Positions 8,630 through 17,840 are shown, counted from the stretch's first letter. The stretch: DNA of 64,000 bases from Candidatus Enterococcus moelleringii (GCF_017377575.1 NZ_JAFREM010000004.1:186001-250000); one strand, 5' to 3'. The notes: generated by a model not told the origin, from the letters alone. Program-made: numbers and translations.

Positions 8630-9816
8630 TGCTCCACCGCAACGTTCGCTTTCTTTCCAGAAAAACGCAAACCGCCTTTTTCTCTCATAGTAATTAAGTG
8701 AATCACTAAGAATACTGCACTAAAAGCTAAAAGAATCAGCGAATGCTGGATAAAGGTCTCTCTAAATGCTTGATTAAAGTTAGTACTATTTCCGATCAAT
8801 TCATTGTTTTGTACAAACCAGTACGTCGGGAAAAAGGCTGCAATCTTGTTCACCACATCCGGTAAAATATCCCCTTGAACAAATACGCCGCAGATGAAGC
8901 AGCTGCCCATAATGTAAACATTACTAATGCCGTTAATCGCTTCACTGCTCTTTAACAGGCTGGCAACCAATATAGAGAAACTGACCATCGTCGAAAAGAA
9001 AATCACCGCATTTAGCAAGAAGTAGCCTGTTGCTGCTTCCATCGTGCTTTTAGAAGCAACAAAAACGAAAGCCAAAAAGATAGCCAGACAAGCGATAGAG
9101 TAAACTAAACTCCCTACAGAAATCTTTCGGGACAGTTTGCGGCGTGAGACTGGTGAACAGCTGTTGCGATCACGGATTTCTTTACGATTAAAAGCTAAGT
9201 TTATTACCGCATAACCACTGAAAATTGTCATGAACAACCCATAGGCTAACAAGTTGTAAATACTCGCCGTAAACATTTGAACTCGTTTTTGATGATAGGT
9301 TGCGTCAAAATGAACAGTACCTTCTTGACTTAAGGTATCTTTAGTCAAGTTCAACACTTCCTGCTGATTAGTGCCTGTCAGTTCTTTTTGGAAAGTCTGG
9401 TAAGTGTTCAAAAAGTGGTTAATTGTCGTATTCACCAAGGTTTTTGAAAACGTACCTGGTTTGGTTTGACTATCCACCATTACCGTTTTTCCAGCAGCTA
9501 AATCCGCACCGAAGTTTGTTGGAATCGTCAAGACATATTCCGCTTCATCAAAGTATAGAGCATCATCCACCCCTTTTTGCGAATTATCTTCTAGCATCAC
9601 TCGCTCGTGCTGAGTTGTCAGTTGCTCGGTTAAGCTGCGGCTAACAGCTGAATCATCCTGATCGAAGATAACAATTTTCGCTCCTGCCAAGTCCGTATCA
9701 TTTTCCGTCATTTGACCGGAATAAAAGATCGTAATAATTCCCGTAATTAAGATCCCCATCATCAAAGTTGTCTTGTTTCGTTTTACGATTTCAATAATTG
9801 CCTTATAGGTGGTCAT
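8626..9816 (-). CDS. ABC-2 type transporter permease (second)
   Basis: The 396-residue permease has one N-terminal TM helix, an external domain of about 170 residues with the KIVIFDQDDSAVSRSLTEQL region typical of the ABC2_membrane_3 family, then about five C-terminal TM helices. Start ATG 9816 (MTTYKAIIEI) follows AAAGGAAGG; it overlaps the preceding permease gene by 14 bases. With that permease and the ATPase at 10955 it forms an exporter like LnrM/LnrN of Bacillus, expected to expel lipophilic or membrane-active compounds. Substrate not shown by sequence. Confidence 0.85.
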   Translation of the reverse strand: MTTYKAIIEIVKRNKTTLMMGILITGIITIFYSGQMTENDTDLAGAKIVIFDQDDSAVSRSLTEQLTTQHERVMLEDNSQKGVDDALYFDEAEYVLTIPTNFGADLAAGKTVMVDSQTKPGTFSKTLVNTTINHFLNTYQTFQKELTGTNQQEVLNLTKDTLSQEGTVHFDATYHQKRVQMFTASIYNLLAYGLFMTIFSGYAVINLAFNRKEIRDRNSCSPVSRRKLSRKISVGSLVYSIACLAIFLAFVFVASKSTMEAATGYFLLNAVIFFSTMVSFSILVASLLKSSEAINGISNVYIMGSCFICGVFVQGDILPDVVNKIAAFFPTYWFVQNNELIGNSTNFNQAFRETFIQHSLILLAFSAVFLVIHLITMREKGGLRFSGKKANVAVEQ

Positions 9817-10942
9817 ATTGAACCTTCCTTTCATAGTAATAACTCAATAACATGAAGACTACCGCAAAACCAGTTAACCAAACCATATTTTGATAAAAGG
9901 GCTTCAAGGATTGATAATAGAACAATTGATATAAACTATCACTGATCAAATTAACTAGATTGATTCGTCCTAATAATGGAAGATTTACATTAATCCAGTG
10001 CTTCAGAGTTTGAGTTCCCATCATGCCAGCGAAAAAGCTCATGGCCATGGAAACCCCTACCCCAAGGGAAATCTTTTGCTGAAAATTCCATTTTGCAAAG
10101 ACATTCCCCACTAAAGTACCAAAGGAAAGGGTCGCAACTGAAGCAACCGCATAAACAAGGAAGATATGCAGCCAACGATCGCCAAAATCAACTTGATAAA
10201 CAAAGCGGAAAACCGCTAAAATCAGCATGCTTTGCAAGTAGAACAACAGGAAGCTGGCTAAAAGATTAGCCGTTGCCACCATCAATTTGTTTTTCGGCAT
10301 GATGCATAGACGAATCCCATTAGAGGACTGATTGGCCTGCTGGTCATTAGCATTTCTTAAGCCCCACATGAAGCCATACATAATGGCCATCGCCACTAAG
10401 GTAAAGAAGTAAAAAGATTTGATACTATAATTGCTGGATTCGTGACTTTCGGTAACAAATTCTGTATCGCTGAAGGTATCTTCGGATAAATCCTGCGGCT
10501 GGACACTGCCGGAAGCAAGTAAGGCTTCAAATTCAGCTGTTCGCTGGATATATTGATTTAAGAACTCTTTTAAGACAGTTTGCGGAATCCCGTTTTGGCT
10601 GACTGACAGGGATATATCCTCAGGGGTAATCTCATAGTACCCGGCAATCTTATCATCGGCTAGCTGAGCGATCGCTTCCTGCTTGGTCAAACGTTTTTCC
10701 CGATAAACCGGTTCGCCATCATTTTCAATCGACGCCAGCACTTCAACAAACCTGTCAGTTTTTTGTTCATCCGTCGAAACAATTCCGACTTCCGTTGTTT
10801 CCAAGCTGCCTAAATCATCTAATCCGCTGAATGCCAGATTGAACAACAAGCCTAGAACAACCGGAAACGCAAAGGTCCAGAAAAGCAAGGTGCGATTTTG
10901 CAGCAATACTTTTATGCGGTAAATCACTAATCGTAAAAACAT
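9803..10942 (-). CDS. ABC-2 type transporter permease (first)
   Basis: The 379-residue protein has an N-terminal TM helix (about 18-38), an external domain of about 140 residues and about five C-terminal TM helices (from about 180). This matches the YhgE/DrrB-like ABC2_membrane_3 layout. AGGAGGAAAGCTGT precedes its ATG. It lies 12 bases after the ATPase gene and overlaps the next permease gene, so all three form one operon. Confidence 0.85.
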   Translation of the reverse strand: MFLRLVIYRIKVLLQNRTLLFWTFAFPVVLGLLFNLAFSGLDDLGSLETTEVGIVSTDEQKTDRFVEVLASIENDGEPVYREKRLTKQEAIAQLADDKIAGYYEITPEDISLSVSQNGIPQTVLKEFLNQYIQRTAEFEALLASGSVQPQDLSEDTFSDTEFVTESHESSNYSIKSFYFFTLVAMAIMYGFMWGLRNANDQQANQSSNGIRLCIMPKNKLMVATANLLASFLLFYLQSMLILAVFRFVYQVDFGDRWLHIFLVYAVASVATLSFGTLVGNVFAKWNFQQKISLGVGVSMAMSFFAGMMGTQTLKHWINVNLPLLGRINLVNLISDSLYQLFYYQSLKPFYQNMVWLTGFAVVFMLLSYYYERKVQYDHL

Positions 10943-10954
10943 ACAGCTTTCCTC

Positions 10955-11887
10955 CTAATCTCTCAGCTCTTTGCCGGTTATTTCCAAAAACACATCATTC
11001 AATGTCGCTTCTTCTGTTTGTAAGTTAGCAAAAGGAATACTTTCCTGTTCCAAATAGCTTAACAACGGCAGCATACTTTCCTTCAATTCCTTCGTCCGTA
11101 AAACTAGATGCAGCTCATCATAGCTGATATCGAGAACTCCTGGCAGCTCGCTGATTGCTTTTAGTTGGGCTTGAGAAATTTCCGGAACCTCCAATATCAC
11201 CTTTTCGTTGGTGCGAACCATGTTCTTCAGCTGTTCCTTAGTTCCTTCAGCAATCACCTGTCCCTGATCGATAATCACGATTTGGTTGCAGAGAATTTCT
11301 ACTTCTTCCATATAATGAGTGGTGTAAACAATTGTCGCACCCTGACGATTCAATTCCTTGATGCTTTCCAAAATCTTGTTACGACTTTGCGGGTCCACCG
11401 CCACTGTCGGCTCATCCAGAAAAATCAAATCTGGCTTATGAACGATGCCGCAAGCAATATTCAAGCGTCGTTTCAACCCGCCGCTTAGCTGTTTAGGAAA
11501 GAAGCGGCAAAATTCTTCCAGGCCGACTAACGAGATCACTTCATCAACATATTGATTGCGGGTTTTCTTATCATTTACATATAAGCCGCAATAATAATCA
11601 ATGTTGTCTCTGACTCTTAATTCTTCAAACACCGCAATTTCCTGGGGTACTACGCCAATTTTTTGTTTAATGTTGTATTTTTCTGGGCTCATGTCTTCAC
11701 CGAAAATTTTGATGCTGCCGCGATCATAAGAAAGCAGGGACAGTATGCAATTAATCGTGGTGGACTTGCCGCTGCCGTTAGGTCCTAACAGTCCTAAAAT
11801 TTCCCCTTCTCTTACTTGTAAATTTAAATGGTTAATGGCAGTCAAGTCGCCGTAGCGTTTCACTAAGTTTTCAATTTCGATCATCAT
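10955..11887 (-). CDS. ABC transporter ATP-binding protein (LnrL-like)
   Basis: A 310-residue ATPase with Walker A GPNGSGKST (about 35-43), signature LSGGLKRRL (about 138), Walker B LIFLDEPTVAVDP (about 154-166), and a C-terminal DUF4162-like extension of about 80 residues, usual for drug-export ATPases. The two ATGs at 11887 and 11884 both follow AAAAGGAG; either may be used. The gene is divergent from the histidine kinase at 12005, an arrangement that suggests the two-component system controls it. Confidence 0.9.
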   Translation of the reverse strand: MMIEIENLVKRYGDLTAINHLNLQVREGEILGLLGPNGSGKSTTINCILSLLSYDRGSIKIFGEDMSPEKYNIKQKIGVVPQEIAVFEELRVRDNIDYYCGLYVNDKKTRNQYVDEVISLVGLEEFCRFFPKQLSGGLKRRLNIACGIVHKPDLIFLDEPTVAVDPQSRNKILESIKELNRQGATIVYTTHYMEEVEILCNQIVIIDQGQVIAEGTKEQLKNMVRTNEKVILEVPEISQAQLKAISELPGVLDISYDELHLVLRTKELKESMLPLLSYLEQESIPFANLQTEEATLNDVFLEITGKELRD

Positions 11888-11974
11888 GAGTAAAAACTCC
11901 TTTTCTTTTTCTTATTACATTGACTATAATGGAAAAGAAGCAGAAGAAATAGTGAGGATCTGCTAAACCCAACA

Positions 11975-11986
11975 TGACAAATGTCA
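11975..11986. promoter_or_regulatory. Candidate operator between exporter and two-component system
   Basis: TGACA-AA-TGTCA is a 5-bp-arm inverted repeat in the 117-bp divergent intergenic region, 18 bases before the kinase ATG. It could bind the NarL-type regulator encoded at 13092. It stands alone and its closeness to the start codon leaves the role open. Confidence 0.35.
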
Positions 11987-12004
11987 CATTATCAGGAGGT
12001 ACAC

Positions 12005-13114
12005 ATGACGAAATACATGTATTGGCTAGAATACCTCTTCTTTTTTCTTATTGGAGCATTCTTATTATTCAGTGAAACCTTTCAGCCAGAATATGTCTGG
12101 TATATATTAATAGCGATCCTGTTTCTAGCACCGGCCCGCTTACTGTCAGCCGCTTTTGGGACTTGGCTGACCTTTGCTGGTCTGATTGTCATAGGAATTT
12201 TGTGGCCCAATATGCTTTTTTTCCAGCCGGCCAGTCTACGAATTATTTGGCGGGAAGCAAAAAAACATGATTGGCTGGTACCTTTTAGTCTACTGATCAT
12301 TTTATTTCAACCCGCCTTGGCCTTATTTACACGCCTGATCTTAGTCTGCTTAGCTGCTTTTTCATTGTTTTTATGTTTGAAAGAACGAAAATACCTTAGT
12401 TTAAGTGATGAATTGCTGCAGCTGAAAGACGACAGCTGGGAAAAACAAGAACTGTTGAAGGAACAAAATGAGGAATTAATGCGAACGCAGGAAACATTTG
12501 TCGATTTAGAGGTGGCGGAGGAGCGTAACCGGATCGCCCGCGACATCCATGACAATGTCGGGCACTTGCTTTCCAGTGCCATCATTCAGCTGGGGGCATT
12601 AGAAGCAATTAATCAGGATTCGACTATGCAGAAATTGTTGGTCCAGTTGAAGGAAACCATTCATACCGGTATGGACAGCATCCGCCAAAGTGTTCATAAC
12701 CTGCACAGCGATTCTTTAAACCTGGAAAAGTCCATACAGCTATTGTTGGCGAATTTCCGCTTTTGTCCAGTTATTATAGAAGGAACAATTCCCAGTACAC
12801 TTGAAAAAGAGCAGGAAAAAGTTGTTCTGGCGATCATCAAAGAATCTTTGTCGAATGTCATGAAACACAGCCAAGCCACCCAAGTACAGCTGATTTTCGA
12901 CGAATTACCAGCTTTTCACCGCTTGAAAATTCTCGACAACGGCAAGTTTACACCTGAGAATCCTGAAATTTCCAGCGGTATAGGATTAGCTGGCATGCGC
13001 CAACGAGTCCAGAAAATTAATGGGCAGCTCCATGTCCATCCTTCTGACCAAGGATTCCAAATCAACATTATTTTACCAAAGGAGGCACCCGATGATACGA
13101 GTAGCAGTAGTTGA
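12005..13114 (+). CDS. NarL-type sensor histidine kinase (LnrJ-like)
   Basis: The 369-residue kinase has about five N-terminal TM helices (to about residue 125) with short loops, a coiled-coil linker, a HisKA_3 box EERNRIARDIHDNVGH (about 172-187) with the phospho-acceptor His, and a HATPase domain ending SSGIGLAGMRQRV. It has almost no external sensor domain, like intramembrane-sensing kinases linked to cell-envelope stress. ATG 12005 is chosen because TCAGGAGGTACAC precedes it; a longer reading from 11981 lacks such a site. Its end overlaps the response regulator gene by 23 bases. Confidence 0.9.
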   Translation: MTKYMYWLEYLFFFLIGAFLLFSETFQPEYVWYILIAILFLAPARLLSAAFGTWLTFAGLIVIGILWPNMLFFQPASLRIIWREAKKHDWLVPFSLLIILFQPALALFTRLILVCLAAFSLFLCLKERKYLSLSDELLQLKDDSWEKQELLKEQNEELMRTQETFVDLEVAEERNRIARDIHDNVGHLLSSAIIQLGALEAINQDSTMQKLLVQLKETIHTGMDSIRQSVHNLHSDSLNLEKSIQLLLANFRFCPVIIEGTIPSTLEKEQEKVVLAIIKESLSNVMKHSQATQVQLIFDELPAFHRLKILDNGKFTPENPEISSGIGLAGMRQRVQKINGQLHVHPSDQGFQINIILPKEAPDDTSSSS

Positions 13115-13718
13115 CGATGACTACTTAGTCACAGAATCACTGAAAACTATTTTAGAAGCCAGCGGAGAAATTACCGTCGTTGGCACTGGTCATTCAGCTC
13201 CAGAAGCGGTGGTCTTGTTTTTGAAAGAACGACCAGACGTTTTGCTGACCGACATCCGAATGGGGGAAAGTACTGGTATCCAAGCTGCCAAAGAAATCCT
13301 GCAGCAGGTTCCTGATGCTGCCATCTTACTATTAACCACCTTTTCTGATGACGAATACATTCGCGAAGCCTTGGACTTAGGGGTCAAAGGCTACTTAATC
13401 AAGCAAAACCTGTCCGCGATCGTCCCGGCTATCAAAGCAGTGAACAGCGGACAATCCGTATTTGGTACTGAGATTGTCGGCAAGCTGACAGAAATTTTAC
13501 AAAATGGTCCAACAAAGAAAGTTCACGATTATCAGCTGTCGGATCGAGAGGAAGCTATTTTGTTAGAGGTGGCTCACGGCAAGAACAATAAAGAGATCGC
13601 CGAAGCGCTATTCTTAAGTGAAGGCACTGTGCGAAATTATATCAGTCAGCTGCTGGAAAAATTAGAAGTCCGGGATCGCACCCAGCTGGCGATTTTTTAT
13701 TATCAAGAGTATCAATAA
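13092..13718 (+). CDS. NarL/LuxR-type response regulator (LnrK-like)
   Basis: The 208-residue protein starts MIRVAVVDDDYLV and has a receiver domain with the acidic pair DDD (about 8-10), phospho-acceptor in LLTDIRM (about 52-55), LLTTF and a Lys in LIKQN (about 103), then a LuxR HTH (LSDREEAILLEVAHGKNNKE, about 145-164, plus EGTVRNYISQLL). ATG 13092 follows AAAGGAGGCACCCG, inside the kinase gene. It likely activates the divergent ABC exporter, by analogy with LnrK and LnrLMN. Confidence 0.9.
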   Translation: MIRVAVVDDDYLVTESLKTILEASGEITVVGTGHSAPEAVVLFLKERPDVLLTDIRMGESTGIQAAKEILQQVPDAAILLLTTFSDDEYIREALDLGVKGYLIKQNLSAIVPAIKAVNSGQSVFGTEIVGKLTEILQNGPTKKVHDYQLSDREEAILLEVAHGKNNKEIAEALFLSEGTVRNYISQLLEKLEVRDRTQLAIFYYQEYQ

Positions 13719-13725
13719 ACTAAAA

Positions 13726-13797
13726 TAGGAATCAGGCAGCTGCGACACTAAAAGCCTTACAATTGGCGGTCGCTATCCATCCTGATTCCTAATTTTT
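13726..13797 (+). terminator. Terminator after the response regulator
   Basis: TAGGAATCAGG (13726-13736) pairs perfectly with CCTGATTCCTA (13781-13791), followed by ATTTTT. The loop is long (44 bases) and may fold further. Confidence 0.75.
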
Positions 13798-13960
13798 ATG
13801 AAAGAAAAATAAACTCCGGTAGCGGATCAGTTAATGAGTGAGTGACTTTACTAAACTGGCTGGTTCAGCTACCCTATCATCTTCTTAACCAAAAGCAGAA
13901 ACATACTCCTCTACAAAAAATTCACTCATGGCTTTGTCGGTTCTCTTAAATTCGGCTTTT

Positions 13961-16459
13961 TTAAATTAATCCAGCTTTTCTTAAGAAGGCATTCCAGGTC
14001 CCGAAGCGGTAGCAAGCCAAGCTCGCGCGCTCAAAATCCTTTACTTTCGGTATTCTCTCTAGTTCAATAGCTCGTTGCTTGATTGCTGCAATCAACTCTT
14101 CGTCATTAAGTTGTGCTTTTAGCGGCTCACGTTTGGTAGGCTCCAGTCCCGCTTCCAGTAGAAAGGCGTCCCAACTACCAAAACGGCCGATGACTAACGT
14201 ACCATACCGGAACTCTTTTGCGCTAGGGCTTCGACCTATTTGAACGGTTCTCTCCTTAACCAATTCAAGCAGCTGCTCGTTGCTGATTTTATAACCCGAT
14301 TTCACTGGCTTTACTGGCTCTAGAGCTGCACTTTTTAAAAAATCAGCCCATGTTCCGAATCGGCTGGTTGCTAACATACCATGCTTGAATTCATATTTTT
14401 TGGGTGTTCGACCTAATTCAAGGGCTCTTTCCTTAACCAAGTCAAGCAACTGTTCATTGCTGATTTTTAATCTTGGCTTCATCGGCTTTACAGGTTCTAG
14501 TCCTACGCCTTGCAAAAAGGCGCTCCAGGTTCCAAATCGGCTGGTTACTAATCGACCATGCTTGAATTCATTTCTTTTTGGTGTCCGACCTAACTCGGCT
14601 GCTTGGGCTTGAACCATCTCAGTCAACTCCTCATTGCTGATTTTTGGTCCTGGGCTCACTGGCTTTACAGGGGCCAGTCCGGCACTTTTTAAAAAAGTGC
14701 CCCAAGTTCCAAATCGGCCGGTTGCTAACACACCATATTGAAACTCTCTTATTGTCGGGGTCCGACCCAACTCGGCTGCTCGGGCTTGAACCCTTTCAAT
14801 CAATTGCTCGTTAGTGATTTTATAACCGGATCTGCCAGGCTTCAAAAGTTCTAGTCCGGCACTTTTTAAAAAAGCACTCCAGACTCCAAATCGTTTGATT
14901 GCTACTGGTGCATGTTCGAACTCTCTTATTGTCGGGGTCCGACCCAGCTCGGCCGCTTGGGCTTGAACACGCTCAATCAATTGTTCGTTGCTGATTTTGA
15001 CTTTTATTTTCGGATTTTCTTCCGGTGGTTCTATCGGCTCTAAACCCGCACTTTTTAAAAACCTTTCCCAGCTGCGAAATTTATCCTTCGCTAGTTCTGC
15101 ATACTCGAACTCAATAATGGTTGGTGTGCGATTCAATTCCACCGCTTGGGCTTTGATTAATTGAAGCATCTGGCTATTACTGATTTTAAGAATATTTTTT
15201 TCCCTTGAGGCTGGCATCTGTTCCACCGCCTTCAAGAAATTGTACCACCCTCCATAGCGGTTAATCGCTATTTTACAAAAGGGACTTTCTTCCCTCTTCG
15301 GCACTCGACCCAATTCTACTGTTTCAGCTCGAATCAATTCAACCAGTCGCTCATTGCTGATTTGAATAAATTTTTCGGGTTTCAACCCAGCAGCTAGTAA
15401 AAACTCGACCCAGCTGCCGTATCTGTTGACTGCTAGGGCTCCGTGTTTAAACTCTTTTTTCTTCGGAGGACGCCCCAATTCTGCCGCTTGGGTACGAGCC
15501 TTTTCCATCAGCTGATCGTCGCTGATCATCTTCTGGAACTTTTTAGGCTTCGTATTTTTTAAACCCGCGCGATACAAAAAAAATTCCCACCCTCCAAACC
15601 GATCACAGGCCGGCTTATTATAAGCAAATTCGTGTTTGTGAGGGGGCCTGTCCAATTCAGCGGCTTGTGCTTGAACCAATTCCATCAGCTGGTTATCACT
15701 CGGTGCTTTCTGTTTCTCTCTAGACTTCCCGATTTCCAGACCTGCGCTATCTAAAAAACTTTGCCAGCTGCCAAATCTGTTCGTGGCCGTTGACCCCTGA
15801 GCAAATTCATATCTTTTAGGGGTTCGCCCTAATTCAGCAGCTCGAGCTTGCACCAACTCGATTAGCTGTTCATCACTGAATTGTTTTTTTGGTGTTTTGT
15901 GTCTTTGGTGTTTTCTGTGTTTCTTCATTTTGGCTGGTTCTAGATTTGCTGCTCGCAAAAAGTCCGACCAACCACCATATCTGTTCGCGGCTGTCGGCCC
16001 CTGAACAAACTCATATTTCTTGGGTGTTCGACCTAATTCGGCCGCTCGGGCTTGCACCAACTCGATTAATTGTTTATCGCTAATTTGTTTGTATTTTTTC
16101 ATTTCTGGTGGTTCTAGCCCTGCAGCCAGCAGAAAGTTTTCCCAACCGCCATATTTTTTTATCACCGCTCTAGACTGAGTAAACTCAATCCGTTTAGGTG
16201 TTCGTCCCAACTCGGCGGCTTTAGCTTGAACCAATCGGATTGCTTCTTCATCACTCATCGGAGAATTTCCGCGGTTCTTGGCTTCCAGACCAGCACTGAC
16301 AAGAAAGTTGTTCCAGCTGCCAAAGCGCCTAATGGCTGTTGCAGCTGTGGCCAGCTCAACATCCTTATGTGCGGGCGATCGGCCTAATTCAGCAGCTTTC
16401 TGCTGGATTAAGGCAATCAATTCCTCATTGCTGCTATTTTTAACTCCATTTTCACTCAT
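13961..16459 (-). CDS. Protein of 14 homing-endonuclease-associated repeats, no catalytic domain
   Basis: The 832-residue protein consists of 14 repeats, starting near residues 8, 68, 126, 194, 253, 312, 367, 426, 489, 548, 607, 666, 725 and 784. RxP and WxxFL are invariant in all 14. The consensus (ISNEQLIELVQARAAELGRT, then P and a variable stretch ending RFGSWxxFL and AGLEP) matches the homing endonuclease associated (HNH) repeat family, known as small DNA-binding modules attached to HNH nucleases. Here there is no nuclease, recombinase or other domain, no signal peptide and no TM helix; linkers are Lys-rich. The start follows AAGGAGC. DNA binding is inference. It sits beside an IS remnant, suggesting an accessory region. 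Confidence 0.88.
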   Translation of the reverse strand: MSENGVKNSSNEELIALIQQKAAELGRSPAHKDVELATAATAIRRFGSWNNFLVSAGLEAKNRGNSPMSDEEAIRLVQAKAAELGRTPKRIEFTQSRAVIKKYGGWENFLLAAGLEPPEMKKYKQISDKQLIELVQARAAELGRTPKKYEFVQGPTAANRYGGWSDFLRAANLEPAKMKKHRKHQRHKTPKKQFSDEQLIELVQARAAELGRTPKRYEFAQGSTATNRFGSWQSFLDSAGLEIGKSREKQKAPSDNQLMELVQAQAAELDRPPHKHEFAYNKPACDRFGGWEFFLYRAGLKNTKPKKFQKMISDDQLMEKARTQAAELGRPPKKKEFKHGALAVNRYGSWVEFLLAAGLKPEKFIQISNERLVELIRAETVELGRVPKREESPFCKIAINRYGGWYNFLKAVEQMPASREKNILKISNSQMLQLIKAQAVELNRTPTIIEFEYAELAKDKFRSWERFLKSAGLEPIEPPEENPKIKVKISNEQLIERVQAQAAELGRTPTIREFEHAPVAIKRFGVWSAFLKSAGLELLKPGRSGYKITNEQLIERVQARAAELGRTPTIREFQYGVLATGRFGTWGTFLKSAGLAPVKPVSPGPKISNEELTEMVQAQAAELGRTPKRNEFKHGRLVTSRFGTWSAFLQGVGLEPVKPMKPRLKISNEQLLDLVKERALELGRTPKKYEFKHGMLATSRFGTWADFLKSAALEPVKPVKSGYKISNEQLLELVKERTVQIGRSPSAKEFRYGTLVIGRFGSWDAFLLEAGLEPTKREPLKAQLNDEELIAAIKQRAIELERIPKVKDFERASLACYRFGTWNAFLRKAGLI
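14111..14995 (-). repeat. Five 177-bp coding repeats with highest similarity
   Basis: Repeats 9 to 13 of the protein are all exactly 59 codons. Stretches such as CTCTTATTGTCGGGGTCCGA recur almost unchanged (about 14743 and 14923), showing recent duplication inside the gene. The outer repeats vary in length (55-68 codons) and are older. Confidence 0.85.
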
Positions 16460-16588
16460 TTATCAAAGCTCCTTGCTTCTTATAAATTACTTTGAAACTT
16501 ATTGTTGCCAATACTTAGGCCAGCTGACTTTACAACCTGATGGATCCAACTTTTTATTAACCAGCCTTAGACCGCTGTTTTTAAGCTT

Positions 16589-16616
16589 ACTCTATGTAAA
16601 CACACTAGTGTTGCAA
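16589..16616 (-). promoter_or_regulatory. Candidate promoter with palindrome for the repeat protein gene
   Basis: On the minus strand TTGCAA (16611-16616), a 16-bp spacer and TAGAGT (16589-16594). The spacer contains the perfect palindrome ACACTAGTGT (16602-16611). The position, about 130 bases before the ATG, allows a leader. Only a candidate. Confidence 0.4.
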
Positions 16617-16723
16617 AGATTTTCTAACTGTTTAAACGCTTGAGTTATGGCTGTTCATGCACAAAAAAGTCCTTTATAATAATCAAGGATGACTTATCCA
16701 AGACCAATAAAAAGGACCCAATC

Positions 16724-17641
16724 ATGGATAAGTATAACTCAAAAACGTCATTTCAGAAATGGGTTTCTTAGATAAATCTCGAAAATTTATCTAAAGAAGC
16801 TAAGAGAACCATTCAAAACTTCGATTATTACAGTGAAAAACTGGATTTCCGAACAACTATAAAAGTTCTGCCTCATGCCGTATACAAAGAACTGCCCAGT
16901 TATCGCGAGATTGGTCGTGCTTTTATGAACAAACGACTGTGCCAAGAAGTCGGCGTTGATGAATTTTGCCACAGTTCCCTTTCCCGAAAGGCCAAGGAGC
17001 TGAGTCAAGAAGTCTTGATGGAAATCTTTACTAGTTTAGTTCAGAAAGTTTCTAACTTGAAGCCAAGTGTAAAGACGACAAGCCTTCAAATCATTGATTC
17101 GACAACCATTCCTTTGAACAAAACATGGTTTCCGTGGGCGAAATTTCGCAAAACGAAAGCTGGAATTAAGTTGCACTTAAATCTCTGCTATCTGGACAAA
17201 AATAATCAATACCCAGAAAGTTTTACGATTACTAACGCGATCGAACCAGACCACCATCAATTTGAATTGTTGGTGGACAAGGCCGAAACAACCTACGTCG
17301 TTGATCGAGGCTACTTTGATTACAAATTACTGGATCGATTGCATGAAGATGGCTACTTTTTTGTGACAATAATAAAATCCAACACGAAGATCGCTATTCT
17401 TAAGCAAATCGAAGTTGCGAAAACTAAAACCCATGATGGTCGAATCATCAGTGACCAGCAAGTGATTCTTGGCAGTGGTGTCAACCACGTCACCGAGCGC
17501 TTCCGGCTTGTTACTCTTTTGACCTACTTAATCAAGATTGAGTTGAATTTGAAAATGACGCTCTTTCAACTAAAAAGATCGTTTCATTATTTGATGTTTG
17601 AACCGGTTGAAAAATGGTTTGAACGTCTCCGATCAGATTAA
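16724..17641 (+). pseudogene. IS4-family transposase remnant
   Basis: Reading from ATG 16724 gives a transposase frame interrupted by TAG at 16769-16771 (codon 16); it then stays open to 17641. The DDE motifs LQIIDST (first Asp) and YVVDRGYFDYK (second Asp) are present. After FRLVT (about 17505-17520) the frame jumps to a segment that resembles the far C-terminus (LFQLKR ... FEPVEKWFERL). The region that should hold the YREK motif and catalytic Glu is missing, about 60 residues by family length. The gene is thus inactivated twice. I could not find convincing terminal inverted repeats or a target duplication. Confidence 0.85.
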
Positions 17642-17840
17642 CGAGAATCAAACGTTGATTGTCGCACTGCCAACTGAGTACAGTTAGACAAATAATGATT
17701 AAAAATTTTTGGAAAATAGTTATCCGCTCGTAAGCATTCGACTTTTTGGAAATTTTAGCAAGAAATAGTTTTCAGATTATTCTGACAACAGCTACGCAAC
17801 ACTAATGACTTTTTATATCTTAATTATCAGGAGGAAGTAT

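Noticed and set aside
13961-16459. Group I intron, intein or homing nuclease reading of the repeat gene
   Set aside because: No HNH, LAGLIDADG or GIY-YIG motif and no intron or host-gene halves on either side.
16278-16643. 121-codon plus-strand frame over the start of the repeat protein gene
   Set aside because: It is mostly antisense to repeat 1 and its composition mirrors the repeat; no ribosome binding site.
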